64,000 bases of DNA from Pseudomonas putida (GTDB taxonomy: Bacteria > Pseudomonadota > Gammaproteobacteria > Pseudomonadales > Pseudomonadaceae), in NCBI RefSeq assembly GCF_028682455.1, contig NZ_JANHLD010000003.1:868001-932000 (forward strand). The letters are read 5' to 3'. The notes beneath the pieces were generated by a model, which saw only the letters and a program-made list of their open reading frames with translations, did not search any database and was not told the origin of the DNA. The first letter of the stretch is position 1. Each line of letters starts with the position of its first letter. The translations under genes and the position numbers were made by a program. This document shows positions 34,129-42,540 of this stretch, in pieces.

Positions 34129-36132
34129 ATGAGTTCTGCCTCCCTAATCAAGACCCCTGCCGAGAGGGTCCGGGTCAATAGCGTGGTGTTCTACACCTCG
34201 ACGCTGCTGATCCTGCTTCTGACTGCCTTGCTGATTGCGGTTCCCGAAACAGCCGGCCAACTGCTGAGCCAGGCCCAGGCCTGGTTGTCGCGCAGCTTTG
34301 GCTGGTACTACATGCTGGTGATTGGCGGCTACCTGCTGTTCGTCATCGTTCTGGCCTTCTCCAATTTCGGCAAGCTCAAGCTTGGCGGCAAGGACGACAC
34401 GCCAGACTTCAGCTATGGCGCGTGGGCCGGCATGTTGTTCTCTTCCGGCATTGGTATCTCGCTGTTGTATTTCGGTGCATCCGAGCCGCTGGACCACTAC
34501 TTCAACCCGCCACAGGGTGCGCCAGAAAGCCTGCAGGCGGCTCGTGAAGGGCTGCAGCTGACATTCCTGCATTGGGGCCTGCACGGCTGGGCGATCTATG
34601 CCCTGGTCGGCCTGGCCGTTGCCTACTTCGCCTACCGCCACAACCAGCCGCTGGCCCTGCGCTCGGCGCTGTATCCGCTGGTGGGTGAGCGTTGGGTCAA
34701 AGGTGCCGCGGGCCATACCGTGGACATCTTCGGCATGTTCGTGACCCTGCTGGGCCTGGTGACCAACCTGGGCATCGGTTCTATGCAGGTGTCCTCGGGC
34801 CTGGAATACCTGTTCGGCATGGAGCACAACAACACCAACCTGCTGATCGTGATCCTGGTCATGAGCACCGTGGCGACCATTGCCGCGGTCTCGGGTGTGG
34901 AGAACGGCATCCGCCGCCTGTCCAACCTGAACATCATCCTGTTCAGCGGCCTGTTGCTGTTCGTGCTGCTCAACGGCCCGACCCTGCACCTGCTCAACAG
35001 CTTCGTGCAGAACATCGGTGACTACCTCAACGGTGTGGTGCTCAAGACCTTCGACCTCTACGTGTATGAGGGCGACGGTGCCAAGTCCGAACGCTGGCTG
35101 GGCCTGTGGACCCTGTTCTACTGGGCCTGGTGGATCTCCTGGGGCCCATTCGTCGGCATGTTCATTGCTCGCATTTCCCGTGGCCGCACCGTGCGCGAGC
35201 TGGTGGCCGGTGTGCTGCTGATTCCATTGGGCTTCACCCTGGCGTGGTTGTCGATCTTCGGCAACACCGCACTGGACCTGGTGATCAACCACGACGCGGT
35301 GGAGCTGGGACGCTCGGCACTGGAGCAGCCGTCGATGTCGATCTACCAGCTGCTCGAGCACTTTCCGGCGGCCAAGATCGTGGTCGGTGTGGCGGTGTTC
35401 GTCGGTTTCGTCCTGTTCCTGACCCCGGCCGACTCTGGCGCGGTGATGATGGCCAACCTTTCCTGCAAGGGCGGCAATGTCGATGAAGACGCGCCGCACT
35501 GGCTGCGTATCCTCTGGTCGGCGATCATCACGATAGTCACCGTCGGCCTGCTGTTCGCCGGTAACTTCGAAGCCATGCAAACCATGGTGGTGCTGGCCGG
35601 CCTGCCGTTCTCGGTGGTGCTGGTGCTGTTCATGTTCGGCCTGTACAAGGCCATGAAACAGGACAGCCAGGTCGAACAGGAGCAGGCTGAGCTGGCTGCC
35701 CGTGGTCGTCGCGGTTTCAGCGAGCGCCTGAGCCAGCTGGACCTGCAGCCGACTCAAGCGGTGGTTCAGCGCTTCATGGACAAGCGCGTCAGCCCGGCCT
35801 TGAAGGAAGCGGCAGCACAGTTGCAGGTGCTTGGCTTCCAGGTGCAGACACGCGTGGGCCAGTCGCGCGCGGCCATGGGCCTGCGCATCGAGATGGAGGA
35901 GGGCAACCCCTTCGTCTATGAAGTGAGCCTGGACGGCTACCTGGCTGCGCCAAGCGAGGCGCCGGTCGAAGGTGAGAGCGAAGTGCGCCAGCGCTTCTAC
36001 CGCGCCGAGGTGTACCTGCACAACGGCAGCCAGGAATACGACCTGATGGGCTTCACCCCCGATCAGATCACCCGTGATGTGCTCGATCAGTTCGAAAGCC
36101 ATCGCCAGTTGCTGGGACGTGTCTACAGCTGA
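34129..36132 (+). CDS. betT: Choline/betaine BCCT transporter (BetT)
   Basis: 667 aa. Twelve BCCT helices with the substrate signature GLWTLFYWAWWISWGPFVGMF and the glycine-rich GIGSMQV region are followed by a long cytoplasmic C-terminal tail (from about residue 500), as in BetT types that sense osmolarity. It imports choline for BetA/BetB. The ATG at 34129 has GGAG upstream and gives the family N-terminus; the frame runs further left into IS DNA without match. The spacer since the IS end (33992-34128) includes TATAAC at 34041 and an AGGTG/CACCT inverted repeat (34032-34050). Confidence 0.93.
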   Translation: MSSASLIKTPAERVRVNSVVFYTSTLLILLLTALLIAVPETAGQLLSQAQAWLSRSFGWYYMLVIGGYLLFVIVLAFSNFGKLKLGGKDDTPDFSYGAWAGMLFSSGIGISLLYFGASEPLDHYFNPPQGAPESLQAAREGLQLTFLHWGLHGWAIYALVGLAVAYFAYRHNQPLALRSALYPLVGERWVKGAAGHTVDIFGMFVTLLGLVTNLGIGSMQVSSGLEYLFGMEHNNTNLLIVILVMSTVATIAAVSGVENGIRRLSNLNIILFSGLLLFVLLNGPTLHLLNSFVQNIGDYLNGVVLKTFDLYVYEGDGAKSERWLGLWTLFYWAWWISWGPFVGMFIARISRGRTVRELVAGVLLIPLGFTLAWLSIFGNTALDLVINHDAVELGRSALEQPSMSIYQLLEHFPAAKIVVGVAVFVGFVLFLTPADSGAVMMANLSCKGGNVDEDAPHWLRILWSAIITIVTVGLLFAGNFEAMQTMVVLAGLPFSVVLVLFMFGLYKAMKQDSQVEQEQAELAARGRRGFSERLSQLDLQPTQAVVQRFMDKRVSPALKEAAAQLQVLGFQVQTRVGQSRAAMGLRIEMEEGNPFVYEVSLDGYLAAPSEAPVEGESEVRQRFYRAEVYLHNGSQEYDLMGFTPDQITRDVLDQFESHRQLLGRVYS

Positions 36133-36150
36133 TAAAGGCTGAATGACCGC

Positions 36151-36184
36151 AAAGGGCCCTGTTCCAAGGAACAGGGCCCTTTTT
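36151..36184 (+). terminator. betT Rho-independent terminator (group II intron target)
   Basis: AGGGCCCTGTTCC and GGAACAGGGCCCT form a 13-bp stem at 36153-36180, followed by TTTTT. Intron copy 1 begins immediately after the T-run. Confidence 0.9.
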
Positions 36185-36652
36185 GTGTGCGCCAGGCATG
36201 GCGCGTTGCGCGTAAGCGCAACCCGCTTGGCTGTGGTGGCCAAGCGGGTGACTTGGAGGTGAAAGTCCTCTACACACCCGGCAAGGGGAAGTGTTAGCCG
36301 GAGGCAAGGGTGTCGCGGGTGACCGCGAATCTGAAGGAAGCCCGAGGCAAAATGCTGGCCTGACGAACAGGAAGCGGATAGAGGCGGCACAGCGGGGTGA
36401 GGTGGCACAAATCGCCAAAGCCCAATACTTGCACGGAACGCTGTGACGTAGATCCGACAGGCATAAGCAGGAAGGTCGCGCGAATTACCCTGGGAGATCT
36501 GTACGTTTGCCATTGTGCTACCGCGCGTCGAAAGGCGACGGGATGAGCGTGCAGAAGTCAGCCGAAGCCGTAGTAAGTGGCGGTTAACCGCGCCACCAAG
36601 GGCCGAACAGGTTATGCCGCCAGTAGGCGTCGCCGTCTCGTTGGTAACCGTA

Positions 36653-38035
36653 ATGCAGAAATTTCCCACAGCGGAAACTGTCATCCCGAGCTCCGGCCAG
36701 AAGCCGAGGGTGACGCCTGACAGTGCAAAGGTATCGACGGCGTCCGTGACGTGGACGAACGCGGAGCCGGACACGCTGATGGAGCGGGTGCTTGCACCGG
36801 CCAACCTCAGACGTGCGTATCAACGCGTGGTCAGCAACAAGGGAGCACCGGGTGCCGATGGCATGACGGTTGCTGACTTGGCGGGCTACGTGAGACAGTA
36901 TTGGCCAACCCTCAAGGCCAGGTTACTGGCCGGTGAATACCAGCCCCAAGCAGTGCGAGCGGTTGAAATTCCCAAGCCGCAGGGCGGCACACGGCAACTG
37001 GGAATCCCCAGCGTCGTGGATCGCCTGATCCAGCAAGCACTGCAGCAGCAGCTCACACCTATCTTCGACCCACTGTTCTCGGACTACAGCTATGGTTTTC
37101 GTCCGGGCAGAAGTACGCATCAAGCCATCGAGATGGCTCGTGCTCATGTGACAGCGGGACACCGCTGGTGCGTGGAACTCGATCTGGAGAAGTTTTTCGA
37201 TCGGGTCAATCACGACATCCTCATGGCCTGCATCGAACGTCGGATCAAAGACAAGTGCGTACTCAGGCTTATCCGCCGCTACCTTGAAGCCGGGATCATG
37301 TCGGGCGGTGTCGTCAGCCCACGGCAGGAGGGGACGCCGCAAGGCGGCCCGCTTTCGCCGTTGCTGTCGAACATCCTGCTCGACGAACTCGACCGCGAGC
37401 TGGAGCGACGGGGCCATCGCTTCGTACGTTATGCCGATGATGCGAACATCTATGTACGCAGTCCCCGGGCCGGCGAACGGGTGTTGGTCAGCGTCGAGCG
37501 CTTCCTGAGAGAACGTCTGAAGCTGACGGTGAACAGGAAGAAAAGCCAAGTGGCAAGGGCGTGGAAGTGCGACTACCTAGGCTATGGGATAAGCTGGCAC
37601 CAGCAGCCAAGGCTGCGCGTGGCAAGGATGAGCCTAGACCGCTTACGCGACCGGCTCAGAATGCTGCTGCGCAGCGTACGGGCTCGCAAAATGGCGACTG
37701 TCATCGAGCGGATCAACCCCGTCCTGAGAGGCTGGGCTAGCTACTTCAAGCTCAGCCAGAGCAAGCGGCCGCTTGAGGAACTGGATGGTTGGGTCAGGCA
37801 CAAACTCCGCTGCGTCATCTGGCGTCAATGGAAGCAGCCTCCCACGAGGCTGAGAAACTTGATGCGCCTGGGGTTGAGCGAGGAGCGTGCCAACAAGTCA
37901 GCCTTCAATGGCCGAGGTCCATGGTGGAATTCGGGAGCGCAACATATGAACTACGCGCTGCCAAAGAAACTGTGGGACCGGCTCGGGCTGGTCTCGATAC
38001 TGGATACGATTAACCGGCTTAGCCGCGTAACCTGA
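36653..38035 (+). CDS. ltrA: Group II intron reverse transcriptase/maturase, copy 1
   Basis: 460 aa. The reverse transcriptase blocks are in order: YQPQAVRAVEIPKPQGGTRQ, SYGFRPGRSTHQAI, LDLEKFFDRVNHDIL, GTPQGGPLSPLLSNILLDE and the catalytic FVRYADDANIY. A maturase X domain (RINPVLRGWASYFKL) and a short tail follow; there is no HNH endonuclease domain, as usual for class C. ATG 36653 is chosen; ATG 36614 is possible. The stop TGA overlaps the first bases of domain V. It makes the RNP needed for splicing and retrohoming. Confidence 0.93.
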   Translation: MQKFPTAETVIPSSGQKPRVTPDSAKVSTASVTWTNAEPDTLMERVLAPANLRRAYQRVVSNKGAPGADGMTVADLAGYVRQYWPTLKARLLAGEYQPQAVRAVEIPKPQGGTRQLGIPSVVDRLIQQALQQQLTPIFDPLFSDYSYGFRPGRSTHQAIEMARAHVTAGHRWCVELDLEKFFDRVNHDILMACIERRIKDKCVLRLIRRYLEAGIMSGGVVSPRQEGTPQGGPLSPLLSNILLDELDRELERRGHRFVRYADDANIYVRSPRAGERVLVSVERFLRERLKLTVNRKKSQVARAWKCDYLGYGISWHQQPRLRVARMSLDRLRDRLRMLLRSVRARKMATVIERINPVLRGWASYFKLSQSKRPLEELDGWVRHKLRCVIWRQWKQPPTRLRNLMRLGLSEERANKSAFNGRGPWWNSGAQHMNYALPKKLWDRLGLVSILDTINRLSRVT

Positions 38036-38101
38036 ACCGCCGTGTACGGAACCGTACGCACGGTGGTGTGAGAGGACGGCGGGTGTGAATCCGCCTCCTA
38101 C
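38034..38101 (+). ncRNA. Intron domains V and VI, copy 1
   Basis: Domain V spans 38034-38070: CCGCCGTG pairs with CACGGTGG around a two-base CG bulge, and TACG/CGTA closes a GAAC loop. Domain VI follows (GAGGACGGCGG against CCGCCTCCT) up to CTAC. This is the catalytic core of the ribozyme. Confidence 0.75.
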
Positions 38102-38181
38102 TCGATTTGCGCGCCGTGGCAGGCTGGACAGTCACGCAGGGTACCGGCACTCTTGGCGTTGCCAAGGAGCCCGGTGCCATC

Positions 38182-38922
38182 ATGTTCAAGCGTCTTGTTC
38201 TGTTGCTGTGCAGTTGCCTGTCGTTCGCCCACGTTGCCCGTGCGGACGACCCCGTGGTGCTGCTGACCGAGAATTTCCCGCCCTACAACATGTCGATCAA
38301 TGGCAAGAGCTTTGCCCGCGACGACGGTATAAACGGTATCGCCACCGATATCGTGCGCGAGATGTTCAAACGCGCCGGGGTGCCCTATACCCTGACGCTG
38401 CGCTTCCCCTGGCAGCGTATCTACCAGCAGGTGCTGACCACCCCCGGCCATGGGATTTTCGTCATGGCTCGCCAGTCCGAGCGCGAGGCGCTGTTCAAAT
38501 GGGTAGGCCCGATCGGCCCGGATGACTGGATCCTGCTGGCGCCAGAGGGCAGTGACATCACGCTGAGCAGCCTGGAAGACGCCCGGCGCTATCGGATAGG
38601 CGCCTACAAAGGCGATGCGATTGGCAACTTCCTCACCAACAAGGGGCTCAAGCCGGTGTTGGCGCTGCGCGACCGCGACAACGCGCAAAAGCTGATCAAG
38701 GGCGAGATCGACCTGTGGGCCAGTGGCGATCCGGCCGGGCGCTATCTGGCCAGGCAGGTGGGCGTCAACAACCTCAAGACCGTGCTGCGCTTCAATGGCG
38801 CCGAGCTGTACCTGGCGCTGAACAAGCAGGTACCCGACGAGGTGGTGCGCAAGCTCCAGCTAGCCCTCGAGCAGATGCGCAGCGACGGCTTCGTCGACGC
38901 GGTGTTCGCCCGCTACTTGTAG
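38182..38922 (+). CDS. Periplasmic amino-acid-type substrate-binding protein (SBP_bac_3 like)
   Basis: 246 aa. A signal peptide (MFKRLVLLLCSCLSFAHVARA) is followed by a small type II periplasmic-binding fold: VVLLTENFPPYNM, DGINGIATDIVREMFKRAG and YRIGAYKGDAIGNFL. Such proteins bind polar amino acids or related solutes; this solitary type often lacks a cognate ABC permease, and none is seen here. AAGGAG lies 12 bases before the ATG. The intron ends only about 80 bases upstream. Its 3' end overlaps the convergent deacetylase gene by 10 bases. Confidence 0.8.
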   Translation: MFKRLVLLLCSCLSFAHVARADDPVVLLTENFPPYNMSINGKSFARDDGINGIATDIVREMFKRAGVPYTLTLRFPWQRIYQQVLTTPGHGIFVMARQSEREALFKWVGPIGPDDWILLAPEGSDITLSSLEDARRYRIGAYKGDAIGNFLTNKGLKPVLALRDRDNAQKLIKGEIDLWASGDPAGRYLARQVGVNNLKTVLRFNGAELYLALNKQVPDEVVRKLQLALEQMRSDGFVDAVFARYL

Positions 38923-39680
38923 AGGCCGTTGCGACCGTGGCCAGGCATGGCCCGGTTGCTGCGTTCGGCGATCATCTGGCGAATCTCGATCCATTCGATG
39001 CCCTGGGCCTTGAGCCTGGGCAGTTCGCGTTCCAGCACTTCCAGCGTCTGCGGATAGGGGTGGCCGATCAGCACGGCCGAGCCTTGCCTGCGTGCCAGGG
39101 CAATGCCCTGCTGCAGCTGCCCGGCGATGGCCTCGGGGGTGCGTACATCATCCAGGAACACATCCCGCGAGACACTGGCCAGGCCGATGTTCTGCGCCGA
39201 CTTGGCCGCCACGGTCGCGGCGCTGGTGCGGCTGTCGACAAAAAACAGGTCGCGCCTTTGCAGCTCGCCCATCAGCCAGGCCATGGGGCCGGCTTCGGCG
39301 GTCATGCGGCTGCCCATATGGTTATTGATGCCTGCGGCGTAGGGCACCTTGGCCAGGGCGGCGTTGAGCCGGCGCTCCAGTTCCGGTAGCGGCGTGCCGG
39401 GATGCCAGGCGTAAGGGCCGGTGGCCGGGTCCATGGGCATGTGCAGGATCACCGTCTTGCCGGCGCGATGGGCCTGGCGGGCGAAGTCGGTGGCGTGCGG
39501 AGTGTCGGGCATGATCGCCAGGGTTACCGGCCCAGGGAGCGCCAGGGTGCGCGAATCGCGGGCCGGGTTCTGACCGAGGTCGTCGATGATCAGGCTGAGG
39601 TAGGCCTTGGCCGGTTGAGCCGGTGCCGCCAGGGCGACACCGCTCGACAGGTACAACAGGATGAACAGCAGGCAACGCAT
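38913..39680 (-). CDS. Divergent polysaccharide deacetylase family protein (YibQ-like)
   Basis: 255 aa. A signal peptide (MRCLLFILLYLSSGVALAAP) precedes a NodB-like barrel: LSLIIDDLGQNPARD, VILHMPMD, GINNHMGSRMT and LFFVDSRTSA. The Asp pair and His residues keep metal-site positions, but the motifs diverge from classical NodB enzymes. YibQ proteins sit next to envC and ctpA in many gammaproteobacteria, pointing to a cell-envelope role. The gene starts 9 bases after the ctpA stop. Its substrate is unknown. Confidence 0.85.
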   Translation of the reverse strand: MRCLLFILLYLSSGVALAAPAQPAKAYLSLIIDDLGQNPARDSRTLALPGPVTLAIMPDTPHATDFARQAHRAGKTVILHMPMDPATGPYAWHPGTPLPELERRLNAALAKVPYAAGINNHMGSRMTAEAGPMAWLMGELQRRDLFFVDSRTSAATVAAKSAQNIGLASVSRDVFLDDVRTPEAIAGQLQQGIALARRQGSAVLIGHPYPQTLEVLERELPRLKAQGIEWIEIRQMIAERSNRAMPGHGRNGLYK

Positions 39681-39689
39681 CAACTGGCC

Positions 39690-41009
39690 TTATTTACCCT
39701 GGGTAATGCTCAGGCCCTTGAGCAGGCTCAAAGCCTGGCTGAGCTGGAAGTCATCGTCCTGTGGGCGCGCCTTGCTGCTGCCCGCCTTGCCGGACGGGCG
39801 GTCGGCGCCGCCGTTGCCGTTGCCCAGGTGGCCTTGCAGGTCGGCTTCCTTGAAGTTGTCGTTGTCTTGTTCAGCGGTGATCTTGGCGCGGCGCACCTCG
39901 ATATCCGGAACAATCCCCTGGGCCTGGATCGAGCGACCGTTGGGGGTGTAGTACAGCGCGGTGGTGATCTTCAGGGCACGGTCGTTGTTCAGCGGCAGTA
40001 CGGTTTGCACCGAACCCTTGCCGAAGCTGTCTGTACCCATTACCACGCCGCGTTTCTGGTCCTGCAGGGCGCCGGCGACAATTTCCGATGCCGAGGCGCT
40101 GCCGCCGTTGATCAGCACTACCAATGGCACTGCCTCGCTGGCGTCGGCCGGGTCGGCCGAGAAGCGCAGCTCGGAGTTGGCGATGCGGCCCTTGGTGTAG
40201 ACGATCAGGCCCTTGGTCAGGAAGTGGTCGGCCACTTCTACCGCCGATTGCAGGACGCCGCCGGGGTTGTTGCGCAGGTCCAGTACCAGGCCGCGCAACT
40301 TCTTGCCGTTGTCCTTGCGCAGCTTGGCCAGGGCCTTGCCGACTTCTTCGCCGGTCTTGACCTGGAACTGGGTGATGCGGATGTAGCCGTAGCCGTCTTC
40401 GAGCAGCTGGCTCTTGACGCTCTTGACCTGGATGACCGCGCGGGCGAGGGTCACGTCGAAAGGATTGCCGCCATCGCGTACCAGGGTAAGGGTGATCTTC
40501 TCGCCCACCTTGCCGCGCATCTGGTCGACGGCCTCGGTCATGGTCTGGCCGCGGGTTGGGTGGCCGTTGATCTTGACGATCAGGTCGCCAGCCTCGATGC
40601 CGGCACGAGAGGCCGGGGTATCGTCGATGGGGGAGACCACCTTGACGAAACCATCTTCCATGCCGACTTCGATGCCCAGGCCGCCGAATTCACCGCTGGT
40701 GCTTTCCTGCAGCTCCTGGAAGTCTTCAGGGCCCAGGTAGGCCGAGTGCGGGTCGAGGTTGCTGAGCATGCCCTTGATGGCGTTCTCCAGCAGGGTCTTG
40801 TCATCCACGGGTTCGACATAGGCTGCCTTGATCCGGTCCATGACTTCGGCAAAGGTGCGCAGCTCGTCCAGCGGCAGCGGCGCCTTGGCGGTCGCCGCCG
40901 AGGCCGGTACCGCGGCAGGCTTGGCAGGCTCGGCCGCCTGGGCCAGGGACGCGCCAAGGACCATGGCGATGGTCAGGGCCAGCGAGGTGAGGCGAGGCGA
41001 ATACAGCAT
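39690..41009 (-). CDS. ctpA: Carboxy-terminal processing protease (CtpA, S41 family)
   Basis: 439 aa. After a signal peptide ending AQA come the Tsp N-domain, a PDZ domain (GGLGIEVGMEDGFVKVVSPI, then GIEAGDLIVKINGH) and an S41 protease core. The catalytic Ser is in GGSASASEIVAGAL and the Lys in DSFGKGSVQTV. It degrades periplasmic proteins, in Pseudomonas including peptidoglycan hydrolases. Position between envC and the deacetylase suggests one envelope operon. Confidence 0.92.
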   Translation of the reverse strand: MLYSPRLTSLALTIAMVLGASLAQAAEPAKPAAVPASAATAKAPLPLDELRTFAEVMDRIKAAYVEPVDDKTLLENAIKGMLSNLDPHSAYLGPEDFQELQESTSGEFGGLGIEVGMEDGFVKVVSPIDDTPASRAGIEAGDLIVKINGHPTRGQTMTEAVDQMRGKVGEKITLTLVRDGGNPFDVTLARAVIQVKSVKSQLLEDGYGYIRITQFQVKTGEEVGKALAKLRKDNGKKLRGLVLDLRNNPGGVLQSAVEVADHFLTKGLIVYTKGRIANSELRFSADPADASEAVPLVVLINGGSASASEIVAGALQDQKRGVVMGTDSFGKGSVQTVLPLNNDRALKITTALYYTPNGRSIQAQGIVPDIEVRRAKITAEQDNDNFKEADLQGHLGNGNGGADRPSGKAGSSKARPQDDDFQLSQALSLLKGLSITQGK

Positions 41010-41052
41010 GTCGAACGAACTCCTGATCCTGGTAGCGCTCCGCGGGGAGCTT

Positions 41053-41080
41053 CGGCGTAGCCCAGTAGTGCGCTACGCCG
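41053..41080. other. Hairpin in the envC-ctpA spacer
   Basis: CGGCGTAG at 41053-41060 pairs with CTACGCCG at 41073-41080. There is no U-tract on the minus strand, so it is more likely a processing or stability structure between envC and ctpA mRNA than a terminator. Confidence 0.4.
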
Positions 41081-41102
41081 CTAAATAGGGGGTTGGTGGT
41101 AC

Positions 41103-42386
41103 CTATCCTTGGGCACGGCACCATTGTGCCGGGTCGCTGGGGCGACCCTGCTGGCGGATGGCGAAGTACAGTCCCGAGCTGTCCTGGCCGCCGCTATTGC
41201 CGACGGTGGAGATAGCCTCGCCGGCCTTGACCACGTCTCCGGCGCTTTTGAGCAGGCTCTGGTTATGACCGTAGAGGCTCAGGTAACCGTTACCATGGTC
41301 GAGAATGACTAGAAGTCCAGCGCCGCGCAACCAGTCGGCAAACACCACCCGCCCGCCATGCACGGCACGCACCTGGCTGCCGGGAGAGGCGCTGATCATC
41401 ACCCCGTCCCATTTGGCCCGCGAATCGCCGCCGCGGGTTTCACCAAAGCGCGCAAGCAATCGACCATTGACCGGCCATGGAAGTTTTCCCCGAGCTGAAG
41501 AAAAAGCGCCGCCGAAGGTTTCGCCGCTGCTGGAAACCAGTGGGCCGGGCATTGGCTTGGGCTTTTTCGGGGCGTCGCTGTTGGCGGCCAGGGCTTCACG
41601 CTGGCGTTGCTTTTCTGCTTCCTGGGCGGCCAGCAGCGCCTTCTGGCGGGCTTCTTCCGCCTCGCGGGCCTGGCGGGCGAGGGTTTCCTCGATGGTCTTG
41701 AGGACTTTGCTCAGGTCGGCCTGGTCCTGTTCCCGAGCTTGCAGCTTCTGGTCGCGCGCCTTCACATCGTTATTGAGCTTGGCCAGCACCTGCTGGCGCT
41801 CGGCGCGCACCTTTTCCAGCTCCTGGCGCTGGGCATCGAGATTGCCTTGCTGGGCCAGCAACTGGGCCTGCTGCAGGCTGATGTCCTGTTCCACATTGGC
41901 CAGCTGGCGCAGGGTTTCGTTGAAATTGCGCAACTGCTCCAGGCGCGCCTGGCTCAGGTAGTCGTAATAGGTCAGCGTGCGGGCGAATTTTTCCGGATTC
42001 TGCTGGTTGAGCAGCAGCTTGAGGTATTCCTCGCGGCCGTTCTGGTAGGCCGAACGGGCCTGGATGGCAATCAGGCGTTGTTGTTCAACGCGGGCGCTCT
42101 GGAGTTTTTTTTTCTCGTGATCAAGGCGCTCCAGCTCGCCTTCAGTCTTTTTTAGTTCCTGCTGCAGGGCCTCCACCTGCTTTTCCAGCTTGCCGATGTC
42201 GGTTTCTGTGCTGCGCAGGTCTTTCTGCACACCGGATTTTTCCTGCTGCAACTTGCCAAGCATCTTTTTCAGCTCGGCAATGTCCTGGCGCGTGGCGTCC
42301 AGTTGCTGCTGGGTTTGCGCGCGCTCGTCGGCAAAGGCCGGGCTGAGCAGGCAAGACAGGGCTAGTACGATCAGGGCGCGAAACAT
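41103..42386 (-). CDS. envC: Murein hydrolase activator EnvC
   Basis: 427 aa. A signal peptide ending AFA is followed by a long coiled coil (about 25-280, Gln/Glu/Lys rich, such as LQQELKKTEGELERLDHEKK) and a C-terminal M23 (LytM) domain. The zinc-site positions are degenerate: AKWDGVMI stands where active enzymes have HxGxD. That is the mark of EnvC, which activates amidases AmiA/AmiB at the septum rather than cutting peptidoglycan. It reads on toward ctpA. Confidence 0.92.
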   Translation of the reverse strand: MFRALIVLALSCLLSPAFADERAQTQQQLDATRQDIAELKKMLGKLQQEKSGVQKDLRSTETDIGKLEKQVEALQQELKKTEGELERLDHEKKKLQSARVEQQRLIAIQARSAYQNGREEYLKLLLNQQNPEKFARTLTYYDYLSQARLEQLRNFNETLRQLANVEQDISLQQAQLLAQQGNLDAQRQELEKVRAERQQVLAKLNNDVKARDQKLQAREQDQADLSKVLKTIEETLARQAREAEEARQKALLAAQEAEKQRQREALAANSDAPKKPKPMPGPLVSSSGETFGGAFSSARGKLPWPVNGRLLARFGETRGGDSRAKWDGVMISASPGSQVRAVHGGRVVFADWLRGAGLLVILDHGNGYLSLYGHNQSLLKSAGDVVKAGEAISTVGNSGGQDSSGLYFAIRQQGRPSDPAQWCRAQG

Positions 42387-42449
42387 GGAGTGGGCGGCAC
42401 CAGGGATGGAGACGGGCCTAGTATGCCCGCCACAGGCTGCAAAAAAAAC

Positions 42450-42536
42450 GGCTTTAGCTCCAAGCGGCAAGCAAAAAGCGGCAAGAAAAGCGAGCGTGCG
42501 CCCGCTGTTTCTTGCCGCTTGAAGCTTGCTGCCTGG
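42450..42536. repeat. AGCGGCAAG/CTTGCCGCT inverted repeat between gpmI and envC
   Basis: AGCGGCAAGAAAAGCG faces TGTTTCTTGCCGCTTGAAGC, with further partial copies (CCAAGCGGCAAGC) on the left. Just past the gpmI stop, it can form a strong hairpin on the minus strand followed by T-rich sequence, so it may end gpmI transcripts. The same word occurs in the betA-betB spacer. Confidence 0.55.
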
Positions 42537-42540
42537 CTCT

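Larger units (their letters stand above)
36185..38101 (+). mobile_element. Group II intron, class C, copy 1
   Basis: A retroelement inserted directly after the betT terminator. The 5' end reads GTGTGCGCCAGG, so GTGTG at 36185 or GTGCG at 36187 fits the GUGYG start. About 460 bases of ribozyme sequence (domains I to IV) precede a maturase ORF, and domains V-VI end near CTAC at 38101. Domain V has an 8-bp lower helix containing CGC, a two-base bulge and a short upper helix, as in class IIC. The 1,930-bp block 36180-38109 recurs at 54787-56716 with the same length throughout; the encoded proteins are identical. Confidence 0.9.

Noticed and set aside
34144..36804. 886-codon minus-strand frame spanning betT and the intron 5' region (and the similar one at 52859-55411)
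   Set aside because: Both share the same N-terminal part only because it is antisense to the repeated intron; the rest is antisense to betT or typA.
36185..38101. Retron or diversity-generating retroelement as an explanation for the reverse transcriptase
   Set aside because: The maturase X domain, a clear domain V, terminator-adjacent site and a second copy of equal length fit a class C group II intron; no template repeat or msr/msd structure was seen.
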